From Yoonia sp. R2331 (lineage in GTDB: Bacteria; Pseudomonadota; Alphaproteobacteria; Rhodobacterales; Rhodobacteraceae), in the NCBI RefSeq assembly GCF_041103235.1, contig NZ_JBGCUN010000001.1, positions 2,666,001 to 2,730,000 of the forward strand: 64,000 bases of DNA. Reading direction: 5' to 3'. A program made the translations under genes and the position numbers. Under the pieces are notes generated by a model. That model had not been told where the DNA came from. It made no database searches and saw only the letters and a list, made by a program, of their open reading frames with translations. Each line of letters opens with the position of its first letter. Within the stretch, counting starts at the first letter, position 1. Shown here one piece after another: positions 27,321-36,029 of the stretch.

Positions 27321-27610
27321 GCAATGACCTTTGCGTAAGTCTTGACCACTTTGTCCGCAATCATCGGGGCCACGGCAGTATCAAACGCCTTGAAATGGGC
27401 CGAGGCCAGATGCGCCTCAAACGCGCCGGCATCGGTGTAGATTTCGTACAAAAACACCTCGTCTGGGCGCGCATCGTCGGTGGCAATATCAAACTGATGA
27501 CACCCCGGCTCCAACGCCAGCGACGTCGCTGCATTCTGCTCCATCAATGGCATGAAGGTCGCCATCTTTCCGGGTGCGATCTGAAATGTAACGACAACTG
27601 CAAAGCTCAT
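27317..27610 (-). CDS. Small ABM-domain protein (putative quinol monooxygenase type)
   Basis: 97 aa single ABM (dimeric alpha-beta barrel) domain: VVVTFQIAPGKMATFMPLMEQNAATSL at the start, PGCHQFDIA and FLYEIYTDAGAFEAHLAS in the core. Such proteins are called YgiN-like quinol monooxygenases, but many are acid-sugar-operon proteins without proven activity. ATGA overlaps with tctA before it and the MBL gene after it, so it is firmly part of the operon. Confidence 0.88.
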   Translation of the reverse strand: MSFAVVVTFQIAPGKMATFMPLMEQNAATSLALEPGCHQFDIATDDARPDEVFLYEIYTDAGAFEAHLASAHFKAFDTAVAPMIADKVVKTYAKVIA

Positions 27611-29118
27611 GCTGGCCTCCTGATCAGCCGGGCAAATCCGCGTTTCACGGCGCCAATCTGGCTGAGGATCAACGCCACGTTCAGTGCCAACAGGATGGCA
27701 GCGCCTGGGCGGCTGATAAAGGCGGAAAGGTCCCCATCAGCAATGAACAGCGTTCGGCGGAAGGTTTCATCGAACAACCCACCTAGAATCACGCCAATCA
27801 CCAACGGTGCAATGGGGTATTTCATCATGTTCAGGAAATAGGCCACCAGCCCCACGCCCAACATCAGATAAAGGTCATTGATCCCGCCGCCCACACTGAA
27901 CGATCCGATGGTCGTCAGCACCATCACGATTGGCAGAAACACGGTCTGCGGGATCCGCAGGATCTTGATAAAGATCCGCGCCGTGAAAAGCCCCATCAGG
28001 AACATGGTGAATGACGCCATGACCATGATCGCCACCACCCGCAGGATGATCTCGGGGTCGATGGTCGGACCCGGAATGATATTGTTGATCTTGAATGCCC
28101 CCATCAGCGCGGCCGCTGGAGGCGATCCGGGAATGCCCAGCACCAATAAGGGGATCAGCGCGCCGCCGATGCAAGCATTGTTGGCGGTTTCCGAAGACAG
28201 CAACCCTTCCAGACTGCCTTTGCCAAATTTATGGCCCTCTTTACTGACCGATTTGCCGACGCCATAGCTGACCCAGCCAGCGACATCCTCGCCCACACCG
28301 GGGAGTGCGCCAACACCTGTGCCAATCACGCCAGAGCGGCTGATTGTCGGCATGTACTTTTTGACCGTGCGCAGGTTCGGCACGATGCGGCCCTGAAGTT
28401 GCACCAGTTGGCCGACTTTGACATGGCGCAACCCGTCGATGATCTGGGGCACCGCAAATGCCCCCATCAGTACCGGCACAACCTGAAAACCGCTCAAAAG
28501 ATAGGGCCAGTCAAACGTATAGCGCGGCTCTGACAGCAGCGGATCAAGCCCGACCATGGCCATCGCAAGCCCAATCAGACCGGCAATCCACCCTTTGATC
28601 ACCAGATCCTCGGACATCAGCGTTCCAGACAGGAGAATTCCGAAAAGCGCCAGCATGGCCTTCTCCGGGCTTGCGATGTTCTTTGAAATCAGCAGCAGTA
28701 CCCAGACAAAGATCAGTAGGGCAAATGTCCCGATCAGCGTCCCGATAAAGCTGGCAGTTGTAGTCAGGCCCAATGCCTCACCGCCCCGTCCTGCCTTGGC
28801 CAGTGGATGCCCGTCCATCGCCGTCGCGGCGCTTGCCGCCGTGCCCGGAATGTTCAGCAGGATTGACGGATAAGACCCACCATAGATCGCGCCGACATAG
28901 GCCCCCAGCAAGGCAATCAACGAATAATCCAGCGGGATCTTGTTGCCGAAAAAGCCGGTCAGGATCGTCACAGCCAGCGTCGCGGTCAGCCCCGGCAAGG
29001 CACCAAAGACGATGCCCAGAAAAACCGAAACGATCAGATAAATGTAAGTGATCGGGTCGCTGACCAGCGCATAGAAAGCACCACCAAACCCGCCAAGTTG
29101 AGAAAGGACAAAATCCAT
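27607..29118 (-). CDS. tctA: Tripartite tricarboxylate transporter large subunit
   Basis: 503 aa, about 12 hydrophobic segments. The TctA signature GALPGLTATLAVTILTGF and the second LPGVGEDVAGWVSYGVGKSVS repeat are present, with PGSPPAAALMGAF. Start moved to the ATG at 29118 (MDFVLSQLGG): it shares a base with the tctB stop and has SD GGAGGG. With TctB and TctC it imports a carboxylic acid using the ion gradient; the locus points to a sugar acid. Confidence 0.95.
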   Translation of the reverse strand: MDFVLSQLGGFGGAFYALVSDPITYIYLIVSVFLGIVFGALPGLTATLAVTILTGFFGNKIPLDYSLIALLGAYVGAIYGGSYPSILLNIPGTAASAATAMDGHPLAKAGRGGEALGLTTTASFIGTLIGTFALLIFVWVLLLISKNIASPEKAMLALFGILLSGTLMSEDLVIKGWIAGLIGLAMAMVGLDPLLSEPRYTFDWPYLLSGFQVVPVLMGAFAVPQIIDGLRHVKVGQLVQLQGRIVPNLRTVKKYMPTISRSGVIGTGVGALPGVGEDVAGWVSYGVGKSVSKEGHKFGKGSLEGLLSSETANNACIGGALIPLLVLGIPGSPPAAALMGAFKINNIIPGPTIDPEIILRVVAIMVMASFTMFLMGLFTARIFIKILRIPQTVFLPIVMVLTTIGSFSVGGGINDLYLMLGVGLVAYFLNMMKYPIAPLVIGVILGGLFDETFRRTLFIADGDLSAFISRPGAAILLALNVALILSQIGAVKRGFARLIRRPA

Positions 29119-29864
29119 CAATCCCTCCAAAGCGGACGTAGTGTTACGTAATAGTGGTATTCGATCTGGCTAAAGATCAGGCCGCCCCGGTTCGGCACGT
29201 TTTGGCGGAATCCAAAGGCCATCGCGCAAACCAGCACCAAGGGAGAAATCACCGCGATCCACAGGGTGGCCTTGGCAATCTTGTCGCGCGGCCCGCGCCA
29301 GAGGCTCAACGCGATCAATCCAACCCATGCGGCCAGCGTGATCCAATCGTCGTCATGCGGTTGACCCCATTCAGCCTGCGGAAAGTGGGCGATCAACGCA
29401 TAGGCTGCAGGCACAACAACAAAGACGGCCGCAATCACCATGCGCCTGACAACGCCCCCGTGAAAGCCCCAGATCAGCGCGGTGATCAACAGCCCACTGC
29501 CCAGCACGAAATCGACGCGCGGCACGAGGCCGAAAATGTAGAAGGCCAGGATCACGGCGATGGTACTGAACCGGATCGCCTCTTCCCGGTCCCAGCCGAT
29601 GCCTGCCGCGCTTAACGCATCGGCCGCTCCGCCTTCGCGGATCGCGATACCCAACAGCACAAATCCAAGAACCAGCAATGCGGCGAAGATGCCCAATGGC
29701 ACGATGGCAGCGGATTCATACCAGTTGATACCTGCCACACCGGCGTTGTTCTGACCCCAAAGTGGGATATCGAAAGTCCGCCACAGAAAGAAGACTGAGA
29801 CCGCGATCAGGACACATGCGCCCCAAAAGTCCCTCGCCCTCAGGATGGCCTTGTCCTGCTCCAC
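29118..29864 (-). CDS. tctB: Tripartite tricarboxylate transporter small subunit
   Basis: 248 aa with about six hydrophobic segments; TctB proteins are usually 150-180 aa, so this one carries an extra pair of segments and a C-terminal tail. Start chosen as GTG at 29864 (VEQDKAILRARDF) because a strong GGGAGGG SD precedes it; a longer reading adds an Arg-rich 19 residues over the downstream hairpin. Sits between the tctC hairpin and tctA. Confidence 0.85.
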   Translation of the reverse strand: MEQDKAILRARDFWGACVLIAVSVFFLWRTFDIPLWGQNNAGVAGINWYESAAIVPLGIFAALLVLGFVLLGIAIREGGAADALSAAGIGWDREEAIRFSTIAVILAFYIFGLVPRVDFVLGSGLLITALIWGFHGGVVRRMVIAAVFVVVPAAYALIAHFPQAEWGQPHDDDWITLAAWVGLIALSLWRGPRDKIAKATLWIAVISPLVLVCAMAFGFRQNVPNRGGLIFSQIEYHYYVTLRPLWRD

Positions 29865-29895
29865 GTCGCGCCCTCCCCGGCGGTCATATCGTGAC

Positions 29896-29919
29896 GACGG
29901 GGCGCAAAAGCGCCCCGTC
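29896..29919 (-). promoter_or_regulatory. 10-bp-stem hairpin between tctC and tctB
   Basis: GACGGGGCGC and GCGCCCCGTC form a perfect 10-bp stem round a 4-base loop, in the 78-bp gap after the binding-protein gene. There is no T-run on the transcribed strand, so it is more likely an RNA-stability or attenuation element keeping tctC mRNA more abundant than tctBA than a full terminator. Confidence 0.7.
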
Positions 29920-29942
29920 ATTTAAGCGTGATGGCGTCGCGC

Positions 29943-30950
29943 TTACGGCTTTTCGATACCCAGGCTCATCGGATCAACATCGATCGCGCCAAGCTCTTGC
30001 AGCGTATAGGCAAAGTTGGCTTCCAGCGTGCTGAACAGCGCCTGCGCTTCTTCGCCGGACTGGCCACCGATGTCATAGTTGTTGGCCGCAGCCCATTCCG
30101 CCACGGTGTCGCCCGCCATCGCCGCGTCAAAGGCGTCCGTCAATGCGGCCTTGACGTCGTCGCTTGCAGAGTTGTGCACAGCAAAGCCAATCGCCTGCTT
30201 AAGCGGCAGATACTTGTCCAACCCGTCAAAGCTGTCGAACGCGCTTGGCACGGTCATGCCTGCAATGTCGGCGGTTTCCGGCACCAGCATTGCCAACGGC
30301 TTCAACTGACCACCTTCAATCAGCGGCGCCTGTTCTGCCAGCGAGGTCACGACCAGTGCAACTTCACCAGCAATAGCGGCTTCCTGACCGGGGGCAGAGC
30401 CTTTGTAAGGGACAAACTTGAACTCAGCGCCCGACCCATTCTGGATTGCCAGCAGGTTCAGGTGGTGGATCGAACCTGCACCAGACGCTGCCGCAGGGAT
30501 CGTGCCCGGTGCGGCTTTTGCAGCTTCAACCAGCTCTTCAATCGTGTTGTAGGGGCTGTCCGCCGGGACAGAGATCAGGTCAGGCGAGCCGCCAACAATG
30601 AAGGGATACCAAAAGTCGAACTTCTTGTCCCAGCCACCCTGAACGGCGGCTGTCACGTTGGACTCGGACAGACCGACCAGCGTGTAGCCATCATCGGGCT
30701 GGTTCATGACATAGACCATACCATTCGATCCAGCGACACCGCCGGTCTGGTTGATCACATTGATCGACACCGGCAGATGCTTTTCCATCTCGGCCATAAT
30801 CATGCGATTGATCGTGTCTGTGCCGCCACCAGCACCCCAAACCACTGCGGTGGTGATGTCGCGGAATGGGTAGTCCTGTGCCGCAGCCCCGGACGCCAGG
30901 CCCGTCATCATCGCAGCGATTCCCGCCAGCGTTTTCAGATTAAATTTCAT
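29943..30950 (-). CDS. Tripartite tricarboxylate transporter binding protein
   Basis: 335 aa with a signal peptide (MKFNLKTLAGIAAMMTGLAS, cleavage after GAAA). Bug/TctC fold: ITTAVVWGAGGGTDTINRMI, then INVINQTGGVAGSNGMVYV and FVPYKGSAPGQEAAIAGEV. Start ATG at 30950 has SD GGGAGGA; eight residues upstream are dropped. First gene of the operon tctC-tctB-tctA-ABM-MBL-otnK-otnC. The promoter region holds a 14-bp palindrome shared with the divergent dehydrogenase gene. Confidence 0.94.
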   Translation of the reverse strand: MKFNLKTLAGIAAMMTGLASGAAAQDYPFRDITTAVVWGAGGGTDTINRMIMAEMEKHLPVSINVINQTGGVAGSNGMVYVMNQPDDGYTLVGLSESNVTAAVQGGWDKKFDFWYPFIVGGSPDLISVPADSPYNTIEELVEAAKAAPGTIPAAASGAGSIHHLNLLAIQNGSGAEFKFVPYKGSAPGQEAAIAGEVALVVTSLAEQAPLIEGGQLKPLAMLVPETADIAGMTVPSAFDSFDGLDKYLPLKQAIGFAVHNSASDDVKAALTDAFDAAMAGDTVAEWAAANNYDIGGQSGEEAQALFSTLEANFAYTLQELGAIDVDPMSLGIEKP

Positions 30951-31003
30951 TGTTTGCGGTCCTCCCAGACTCAATGCGTTTATTGTTGCACTTTTTTACG
31001 TAT

Positions 31004-31017
31004 GCATTAATTAATGC
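31004..31017. promoter_or_regulatory. 14-bp perfect palindrome in the tctC / dehydrogenase divergent promoter
   Basis: GCATTAATTAATGC is a perfect palindrome between two divergent operons, 54 bp from tctC and 67 bp from the dehydrogenase start. FCD-type GntR regulators bind short AT-rich palindromes and one is encoded at 33189-33866 in the divergent operon, so this is its probable operator. Confidence 0.65.
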
Positions 31018-31084
31018 GCTGTCAACTTATTGATGCCGGGGCACGCAAATTGTGCCATGCAGGATGAAAAGGATGCAGGGCAGG

Positions 31085-32176
31085 ATGAAAAAGAACTTTG
31101 AGATTGCGGTCTTTAACGGGGACGGGATCGGCCCTGAAATCATGGGGCCAACAGTCGAGATCCTGAAAAAGATGGCGGATGCGTCAGACGCATATGACCT
31201 GTCTTTTGTGAACGCGCCCGCCGGGGCCGAACATTACGCCAAAACCGGCGAATCGCTGCCAGCTGCCTCGATGGACACCGCCCGCAACGCTGACGCAATC
31301 CTGCTTTCCGCCATGGGCTTGCCCTCTGTGCGTTATGATGACGGCACCGAAATCTCGCCCCAGATTGACCTGCGCAAAGAACTTGTGCTGTTCGCAGGCG
31401 TTCGCCCCGTTACCATCCGCCCCGGCCAGCGCACGCCGCTGGACATGCCTGCAGACAAGTCGGTCGATTTCGTCCTGATCCGCGAAAGCACTGAGGGTCT
31501 GTTCCATACCCAAGGCAAAGGCGAAGTGACCAAGAACGAAGCGCGCGAGACGCTGCTGATCACCCGCGACATCTCTGAAAAGCTGTTCAAGTTCACGTTC
31601 AACCTTGCCAACGACCGCAAGAAACAAGGCCGCGGTCCGGGTCGGGTCACCTGTGTGGACAAGGCCAATGTGTTCCGTTCCTTTGCGTTTTTCCGGGACA
31701 TCTTTGATGCCGAAGCCGCAAAACACCCCGACCTAACAGCCGACCACGCCTATGTGGACGCCACCGCCCTGTGGATGGTGATGAAACCTTGGGACTTTGA
31801 CGTGCTCGTGACGGAAAACATGTTCGGTGACATCCTGTCTGATCTGGGTGCCGGTCTGATGGGCGGGCTGGGTCTTGCCCCCTCTGCCGACATCGGCCTT
31901 GAAAACGCGGTGTTCCAGCCCTGCCACGGCTCTGCCCCGGATATAGCTGGCCAAGGGCTGGCGAACCCCCACGCCATGATCCTGTCAGCTGCGATGATGC
32001 TCGATTGGCTGGGCCTCAAGCATGACATCCCTGCCATGACCCGCGACGGCACCCGCCTGCGTGAAAGCGTCGAACAGGTGGTTGCCGAAGGCCGGGTGCT
32101 GACCCGTGATCTGGGCGGCACCGCTGGCACGGCAGAAGCTGCACAGGCCGTCACCGATACGCTTTTCGTGGCATGA
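31085..32176 (+). CDS. Isocitrate/isopropylmalate dehydrogenase-family enzyme
   Basis: 363 aa NAD(P)-dependent beta-decarboxylating-type dehydrogenase: FNGDGIGPEIMGPTVEIL, substrate loop ESTEGLFHTQGKG, catalytic KANVFR, metal Asp residues in TENMFGDILSDLGAGLMGGLG and nucleotide loop PCHGSAPDIAGQG. The family oxidises 2R,3S-type malates and tartrates at the carbon beside the acid. In an otnK/otnC locus it may make the 3-oxo acid from a tetronate or branched acid (inference). Several in-frame starts (GTG 31052, ATG 31064, 31073, 31085); 31085 has the best-placed AGGG. Confidence 0.9.
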   Translation: MKKNFEIAVFNGDGIGPEIMGPTVEILKKMADASDAYDLSFVNAPAGAEHYAKTGESLPAASMDTARNADAILLSAMGLPSVRYDDGTEISPQIDLRKELVLFAGVRPVTIRPGQRTPLDMPADKSVDFVLIRESTEGLFHTQGKGEVTKNEARETLLITRDISEKLFKFTFNLANDRKKQGRGPGRVTCVDKANVFRSFAFFRDIFDAEAAKHPDLTADHAYVDATALWMVMKPWDFDVLVTENMFGDILSDLGAGLMGGLGLAPSADIGLENAVFQPCHGSAPDIAGQGLANPHAMILSAAMMLDWLGLKHDIPAMTRDGTRLRESVEQVVAEGRVLTRDLGGTAGTAEAAQAVTDTLFVA

Positions 32177-33192
32177 CCATGCGGGTTGCCTGTGTCGGCG
32201 CGGGCTATTTCAGCCAGTTTCATTACGGCAGTTGGGCGCGTATCCCGCGCGTCGAACTTGTCGCCTCTTGTAATCGCGATATCGCAAAGGCACAGGCCAC
32301 CGGTCTACCCGCCTATGACAACCTCGATCAGATGCTGGCCGAAACGCAACCGGATTTGCTGGATATCATCCTGCCCCCCGTGGCCCACGCCGCCACGATC
32401 CGCACCGCGCTGGCGGCGGGTATCAAACTGATGATCTGTCAAAAGCCGTTCTGCAACGACCTGGCAGAAGCACGCGCGATCACGGCAGAGGCCGAAGCCG
32501 CCGGTGCCCGCATAGTCATCCATGAAAACTTTCGCTTTCAGCCTTGGTATCGCACCATCAAGACAGCACTTGATACCCAGCTCTTGGGCGACGTGCAGCA
32601 GGTCACGTTCCGACTGCGCCCCGGCGACGGACAAGGCCCGCGCGCTTATCTTGACCGGCAACCCTACTTTCAGGAGATGGAGAAATTCCTGATCCACGAA
32701 ACCGCCGTGCATTGGGTCGATACCTTCCGTTTTCTTCTGGGCAACCCCACGGCTGTCTATGCCGATCTGCGCAAGCTGAACCCTGTGATCGCAGGCGAAG
32801 ATGCGGGCCACATCATCTTTACCCACCCCGCAGGTGTGCGTGCGATGTTTGACGGCAACCGACATCTTGACCACAACGCCGACAACCTGCGCCGCACCAT
32901 GGGCGAGGCGCTGATCGAAGGCACAACCGGATCCATCCGGCTTTTGGGTGACGGGTCGGTGCGTCACCGCCTTTTCGGCGACGCTGCAGAAACCTGCCTT
33001 TTGCCCCCCGACACATGGGACGGCTTTGGCGGTGACTGCGTGCATGCCTTGCAAAACCACGTCGTTTCGGGCCATCTGGATGGAACGCCATTGGAAAACG
33101 AGGCCCATGACTATCTGCACGTCATTGCCATCGAAGAGGCGATCTATACCTCTGCTGCCACCGGGCAGCGCATCGACCTGGAGAGCCCTTGA
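32173..33192 (+). CDS. Gfo/Idh/MocA-family oxidoreductase
   Basis: 339 aa. N-terminal Rossmann domain (VACVGAGYFSQFHYGSW), the family EKP-equivalent QKPFCNDLAEA and the C-terminal domain with IHETAVHWVDTFRFLLG, where His is a likely catalytic residue. Acts on sugars, inositols or sugar acids with NAD(P). ATGA overlap with the dehydrogenase upstream and TTGA with the GntR gene downstream. The EKP motif's Glu is Gln here, a known variation. Confidence 0.9.
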   Translation: MTMRVACVGAGYFSQFHYGSWARIPRVELVASCNRDIAKAQATGLPAYDNLDQMLAETQPDLLDIILPPVAHAATIRTALAAGIKLMICQKPFCNDLAEARAITAEAEAAGARIVIHENFRFQPWYRTIKTALDTQLLGDVQQVTFRLRPGDGQGPRAYLDRQPYFQEMEKFLIHETAVHWVDTFRFLLGNPTAVYADLRKLNPVIAGEDAGHIIFTHPAGVRAMFDGNRHLDHNADNLRRTMGEALIEGTTGSIRLLGDGSVRHRLFGDAAETCLLPPDTWDGFGGDCVHALQNHVVSGHLDGTPLENEAHDYLHVIAIEEAIYTSAATGQRIDLESP

Positions 33193-33866
33193 ACGACCTC
33201 GACCATAAACCAATCTCGAACATGCAGCGCGCCATCAGCGAGCTGCGAGAATTGATTTTTTCGGGCCAGCTTTCTCCGGGCTCTGACCACCTTGAAAGCG
33301 AGCTGGCGGAACGGCTGGGCATGTCCCGCACCCCGGTGCGCGAGGCGGCGCTGATCCTCGAAAGCCAAGGTCTGCTGGAACTGCGCCCCCGAAAGGGCGT
33401 GCGCATCCTGCCGGTGTCTGCGGCGGATATGGCTGACATTTATGATGTCCTGACAGAGCTTGAGAGCCTCGCCGCCGAACGCGCGGCTGCCGCCGGCTAC
33501 GCGGCCGCAGAACTCAATCGTCTGGCGCTGGCGATCACTGACATGGAAAACGCCGTGACCGAAGACGACCGAGAGGCATGGGCCCGCGCCGATGACGCCT
33601 TTCACCGTGAATTGGTGCGTCTGGGCGGCAACAGCCGCATCCAGAACATCGTTGGCATGATGTCCGATCAGGTCCGCCGCGCCCGCGCGGTGACCCTGTT
33701 CATCCGGCCAATGCCTGTCCAATCAAACGAAGATCACCGGGGTGTCTTTAACGCGATCCGCGACAACCAACCGCAAGAGGCGCGCCGCATCCACCGCGCG
33801 CACCGTGAACAGGCCCGCGACATGATCGTGGGGCTTCTGGAAAAGCACCACCTGCAATTGCTGTAG
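33189..33866 (+). CDS. GntR-family (FCD) regulator of the acid-sugar locus
   Basis: 225 aa. Winged helix LESELAERLGMSRTPVREAALILESQGLLELRPRKGVRIL is the classic GntR/FadR signature. The C-terminal all-helical FCD domain contains DDAFHRELVRLGGN and HRGVFNAI...HREQARD with metal-binding His/Asp positions. Start is TTG at 33189 in a TTGA overlap, with SD GGAGAG. Its stop at 33866 abuts the stop of the convergent IalB gene with no gap. Likely controls both divergent operons at 31004-31017. Confidence 0.93.
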   Translation: MNDLDHKPISNMQRAISELRELIFSGQLSPGSDHLESELAERLGMSRTPVREAALILESQGLLELRPRKGVRILPVSAADMADIYDVLTELESLAAERAAAAGYAAAELNRLALAITDMENAVTEDDREAWARADDAFHRELVRLGGNSRIQNIVGMMSDQVRRARAVTLFIRPMPVQSNEDHRGVFNAIRDNQPQEARRIHRAHREQARDMIVGLLEKHHLQLL

Positions 33867-34370
33867 CTACTCGGGCCGGGTGGCATCCAGCGCTGCAATC
33901 AACGTGCTGGTGTTGACCCGCGCGATCACCGGCTCGGCCCCCGGCTGCGGCAAATATCCAAACAAAACCTGCTCTGCGTCATTCAGCTCTGCCAATCCAT
34001 CCGCATCAAGCTGCAGTGCCGCTTCGCAAATCTGACCCGCACAGCGCTGCCAGATCATCGCCTGTTGTGCCGTGTCGGGGGCCGCTTCGGCGCGATAAGA
34101 CAGCCCTGCAGGCAAATAAACCCCCATCGGCACCTGTGCGACGATCACAGCACCACCTTCGGCCATGGCATAGCCGATCAGCTGGATGACCAGCGTGTTG
34201 GTGTCGGCCCGTGACTGTGTCTGCACCACCCGGCAGCTGGTGCGCTGGGTGCTGACCGCCTCGCAATTCACGACCCAATCGCCAAAGCTGGCGTTGTTGG
34301 CCACTTCCGCCTCTTGCGCGCTTGCAGCACTTGCCAGTGTCATCGCCAGTCCGGTCAGAAGGTTGCGCAT
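33867..34370 (-). CDS. IalB-like secreted protein
   Basis: 167 aa with a signal peptide (MRNLLTGLAMTLASAASAQ). The mature part matches invasion-associated locus B proteins common in Rhodobacterales and Rhizobiales: FGDWVVNCEA, CRVVQTQ, PMGVYLPAGLSYR and WQRCAGQICEAAL with paired cysteines. Molecular role unknown; periplasmic. ATG at 34370 has SD GGGAGA; 57 bp after the esterase gene, so possibly co-transcribed with it. Confidence 0.88.
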   Translation of the reverse strand: MRNLLTGLAMTLASAASAQEAEVANNASFGDWVVNCEAVSTQRTSCRVVQTQSRADTNTLVIQLIGYAMAEGGAVIVAQVPMGVYLPAGLSYRAEAAPDTAQQAMIWQRCAGQICEAALQLDADGLAELNDAEQVLFGYLPQPGAEPVIARVNTSTLIAALDATRPE

Positions 34371-34427
34371 GTCGTGTCTCCCGTTTGCTGGCCCGACCCT
34401 AGGCACAGGCCAGCAAGGGCGCAATGA

Positions 34428-35000
34428 CTAGCCCTGCAAAAACGTGGTCACGGCGGCCACTTCGGTGCGGTCGATTTCGTGCCCGCCATCATGCCAATGC
34501 AGCGTCACATCGGCCCCCTGTCCGGCCAGATAGTCAGCTAGCGCCTGGGTTTGCGCCGCAGGGCAAATCGGGTCGCGCCGCCCCGCTGTGATCAGGATCG
34601 CGCGCCCTGCCAAACCCGGCTGCGGCGTGGGCGACCAAGGGATCAGCGGATGCATCAGCACCGCCCGATCCACCAGCGCGGGCCGTTCCAGCACCACAGT
34701 CGCTAGAATATTCGCGCCGTTGGAATAGCCAAGCGTCAACGCCCCGTCGCCAAATCCCGCCATGAAATCCCCCATGGCGGCGCGCCGCTGGGCAAGATCA
34801 TCCATGTCGTAGACCCCCTCGCCTGTGCGGCGAAAGAAGCGCAGCGCGCCATGTTCCGACACATCCCCCCGGGGCGACACCACATGCGCACCGGGCAAAA
34901 CCTCGCGTGCAAAGCCATGGAACTGGCCCTCGGACCCGCCGGTGCCGTGAAACGTAAACACCAGCGGGCCATCACCCTTTGTCTCTGCGAAATGGTACAC
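34428..35000 (-). CDS. Alpha/beta-hydrolase (MhqD-like carboxylesterase)
   Basis: 190 aa. Alpha/beta-hydrolase core: VFTFHGTGGSEGQF (oxyanion), nucleophile elbow LGYSNGANI, Asp in GRRDPICP and His in WHDGGHEI. Carboxylesterase/phospholipase subfamily. The start is GTG at 35000, two bases after the dioxygenase stop, with SD GGAGG; longer readings run into the dioxygenase gene out of frame. A dioxygenase-esterase pair of this kind is the MhqO-MhqD arrangement of quinone/hydroquinone resistance. Confidence 0.88.
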   Translation of the reverse strand: MYHFAETKGDGPLVFTFHGTGGSEGQFHGFAREVLPGAHVVSPRGDVSEHGALRFFRRTGEGVYDMDDLAQRRAAMGDFMAGFGDGALTLGYSNGANILATVVLERPALVDRAVLMHPLIPWSPTPQPGLAGRAILITAGRRDPICPAAQTQALADYLAGQGADVTLHWHDGGHEIDRTEVAAVTTFLQG

Positions 35001-35001
35001 C

Positions 35002-35934
35002 TCAGGCCTCCAAAGGCTGCAGATGCTCTTCCAGGAAGGGGCGCAAATGTTCGTGCTGGGTTGGCAGGCGCAGCGCCTCGCCAAGGGTCGCGCGGTCTTC
35101 GTCCCGGTCAAATCCCGGCTCGTTGGTCGCAACCTCAAACAGCACCCCGCCGGGCGTGCGAAAGTAGATCGCCCAGAAATAATCGCGGTCGATGACTGGT
35201 GTCACCTGATACCCGGTGTCCAGCAGCGCCTTGCGCACCTCAAGCTGGGCGGCACGGTTTTCAACCGCAAAAGCAATGTGATGCACCGACCCGGCTCCTT
35301 GCTGGGCAGCCCCGGCATCTGGCAGCGCCTGAAGGTCGATCGTATTGGCCCCTGTGCCATCCGCTACGGCAAAGCGGGTCACACCTTCGCGGGTATCCAC
35401 CCTGTCGTACCCCATGAAACCCAGCAATTCGGCCATTGCGCCGGTGTCCTGCAACCGCATGGTGGCAGCATGAAACCCGTGGATCGCATGATCCTCTGAC
35501 ACGCCGTTGCCGGTCCAGCCGGGGCGCGGATCGTCGCGCACCTCTGCCAGCGAAAACCCTTCGCCATCTGGGTTTTCAAACCGCAGCCGCTGCTCGCCAA
35601 AGTGGTCAACCTTGGCCATGCCCTGCGCGTCGAAAGTCGCCAGCCGATCAGCCCAAAAATCCAGCGATCCGGTTGGCACCGAAAAGACGGTCTCGCCAAC
35701 TTCGCCCGTGCCCTTGCTACCGCGCTTGGCGTTCTGGAACGGGAAATAGGTCATCACCGACCCGGGAGAGCCAACTTCGTCTCCGTAGTACAAGTGATAA
35801 ACCTCAGGCGCGTCAAAATTGACGGTCTTCTTGACCCGGCGCAGGCCCAGCGCCTGCGTGAAAAATGCGTTATTCTCGGCGGCATCCGACGCGATTGACG
35901 TCATGTGGTGCAGGCCTTTGATCTGATCGAGCAT
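35002..35934 (-). CDS. Ring-cleaving dioxygenase, glyoxalase fold (MhqO-like)
   Basis: 310 aa, two vicinal-oxygen-chelate modules. Metal ligands: His in GLHHMTSIA, His in SVHHIAFAV and Glu in GVLFEVATNEPGFDRDE. This is the MhqO/LinE-like hydroquinone dioxygenase class, Fe(II)-dependent. Start ATG at 35934 follows SD AGGAGGG; an upstream reading is dropped. Divergent from a LysR gene, followed by the esterase. Predicted to cleave hydroquinones formed from quinones. Confidence 0.92.
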   Translation of the reverse strand: MLDQIKGLHHMTSIASDAAENNAFFTQALGLRRVKKTVNFDAPEVYHLYYGDEVGSPGSVMTYFPFQNAKRGSKGTGEVGETVFSVPTGSLDFWADRLATFDAQGMAKVDHFGEQRLRFENPDGEGFSLAEVRDDPRPGWTGNGVSEDHAIHGFHAATMRLQDTGAMAELLGFMGYDRVDTREGVTRFAVADGTGANTIDLQALPDAGAAQQGAGSVHHIAFAVENRAAQLEVRKALLDTGYQVTPVIDRDYFWAIYFRTPGGVLFEVATNEPGFDRDEDRATLGEALRLPTQHEHLRPFLEEHLQPLEA

Positions 35935-35984
35935 GTCGCCCTCCTGTATTTCCTGGCCTAGATATAGCGCGCCCAAACTATTGC

Positions 35985-36010
35985 GATAATCCCATCAATT
36001 TGCGATTATC
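35985..36010. promoter_or_regulatory. Inverted repeat GATAAT-N14-ATTATC in the dioxygenase / lysR promoter
   Basis: GATAAT at 35985-35990 and ATTATC at 36005-36010. The direct repeats TTGCGATAAT and TTGCGATTAT overlap it. Placed between the divergent genes, it is a plausible LysR binding site. Confidence 0.45.
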
Positions 36011-36029
36011 TATTGCAGAAAGCGAAATA

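Noticed and set aside
34428-35138. 236-codon reading of the esterase gene
   Set aside because: The extra 46 residues overlap the dioxygenase 3' end and look random; GTG at 35000 has a proper SD.
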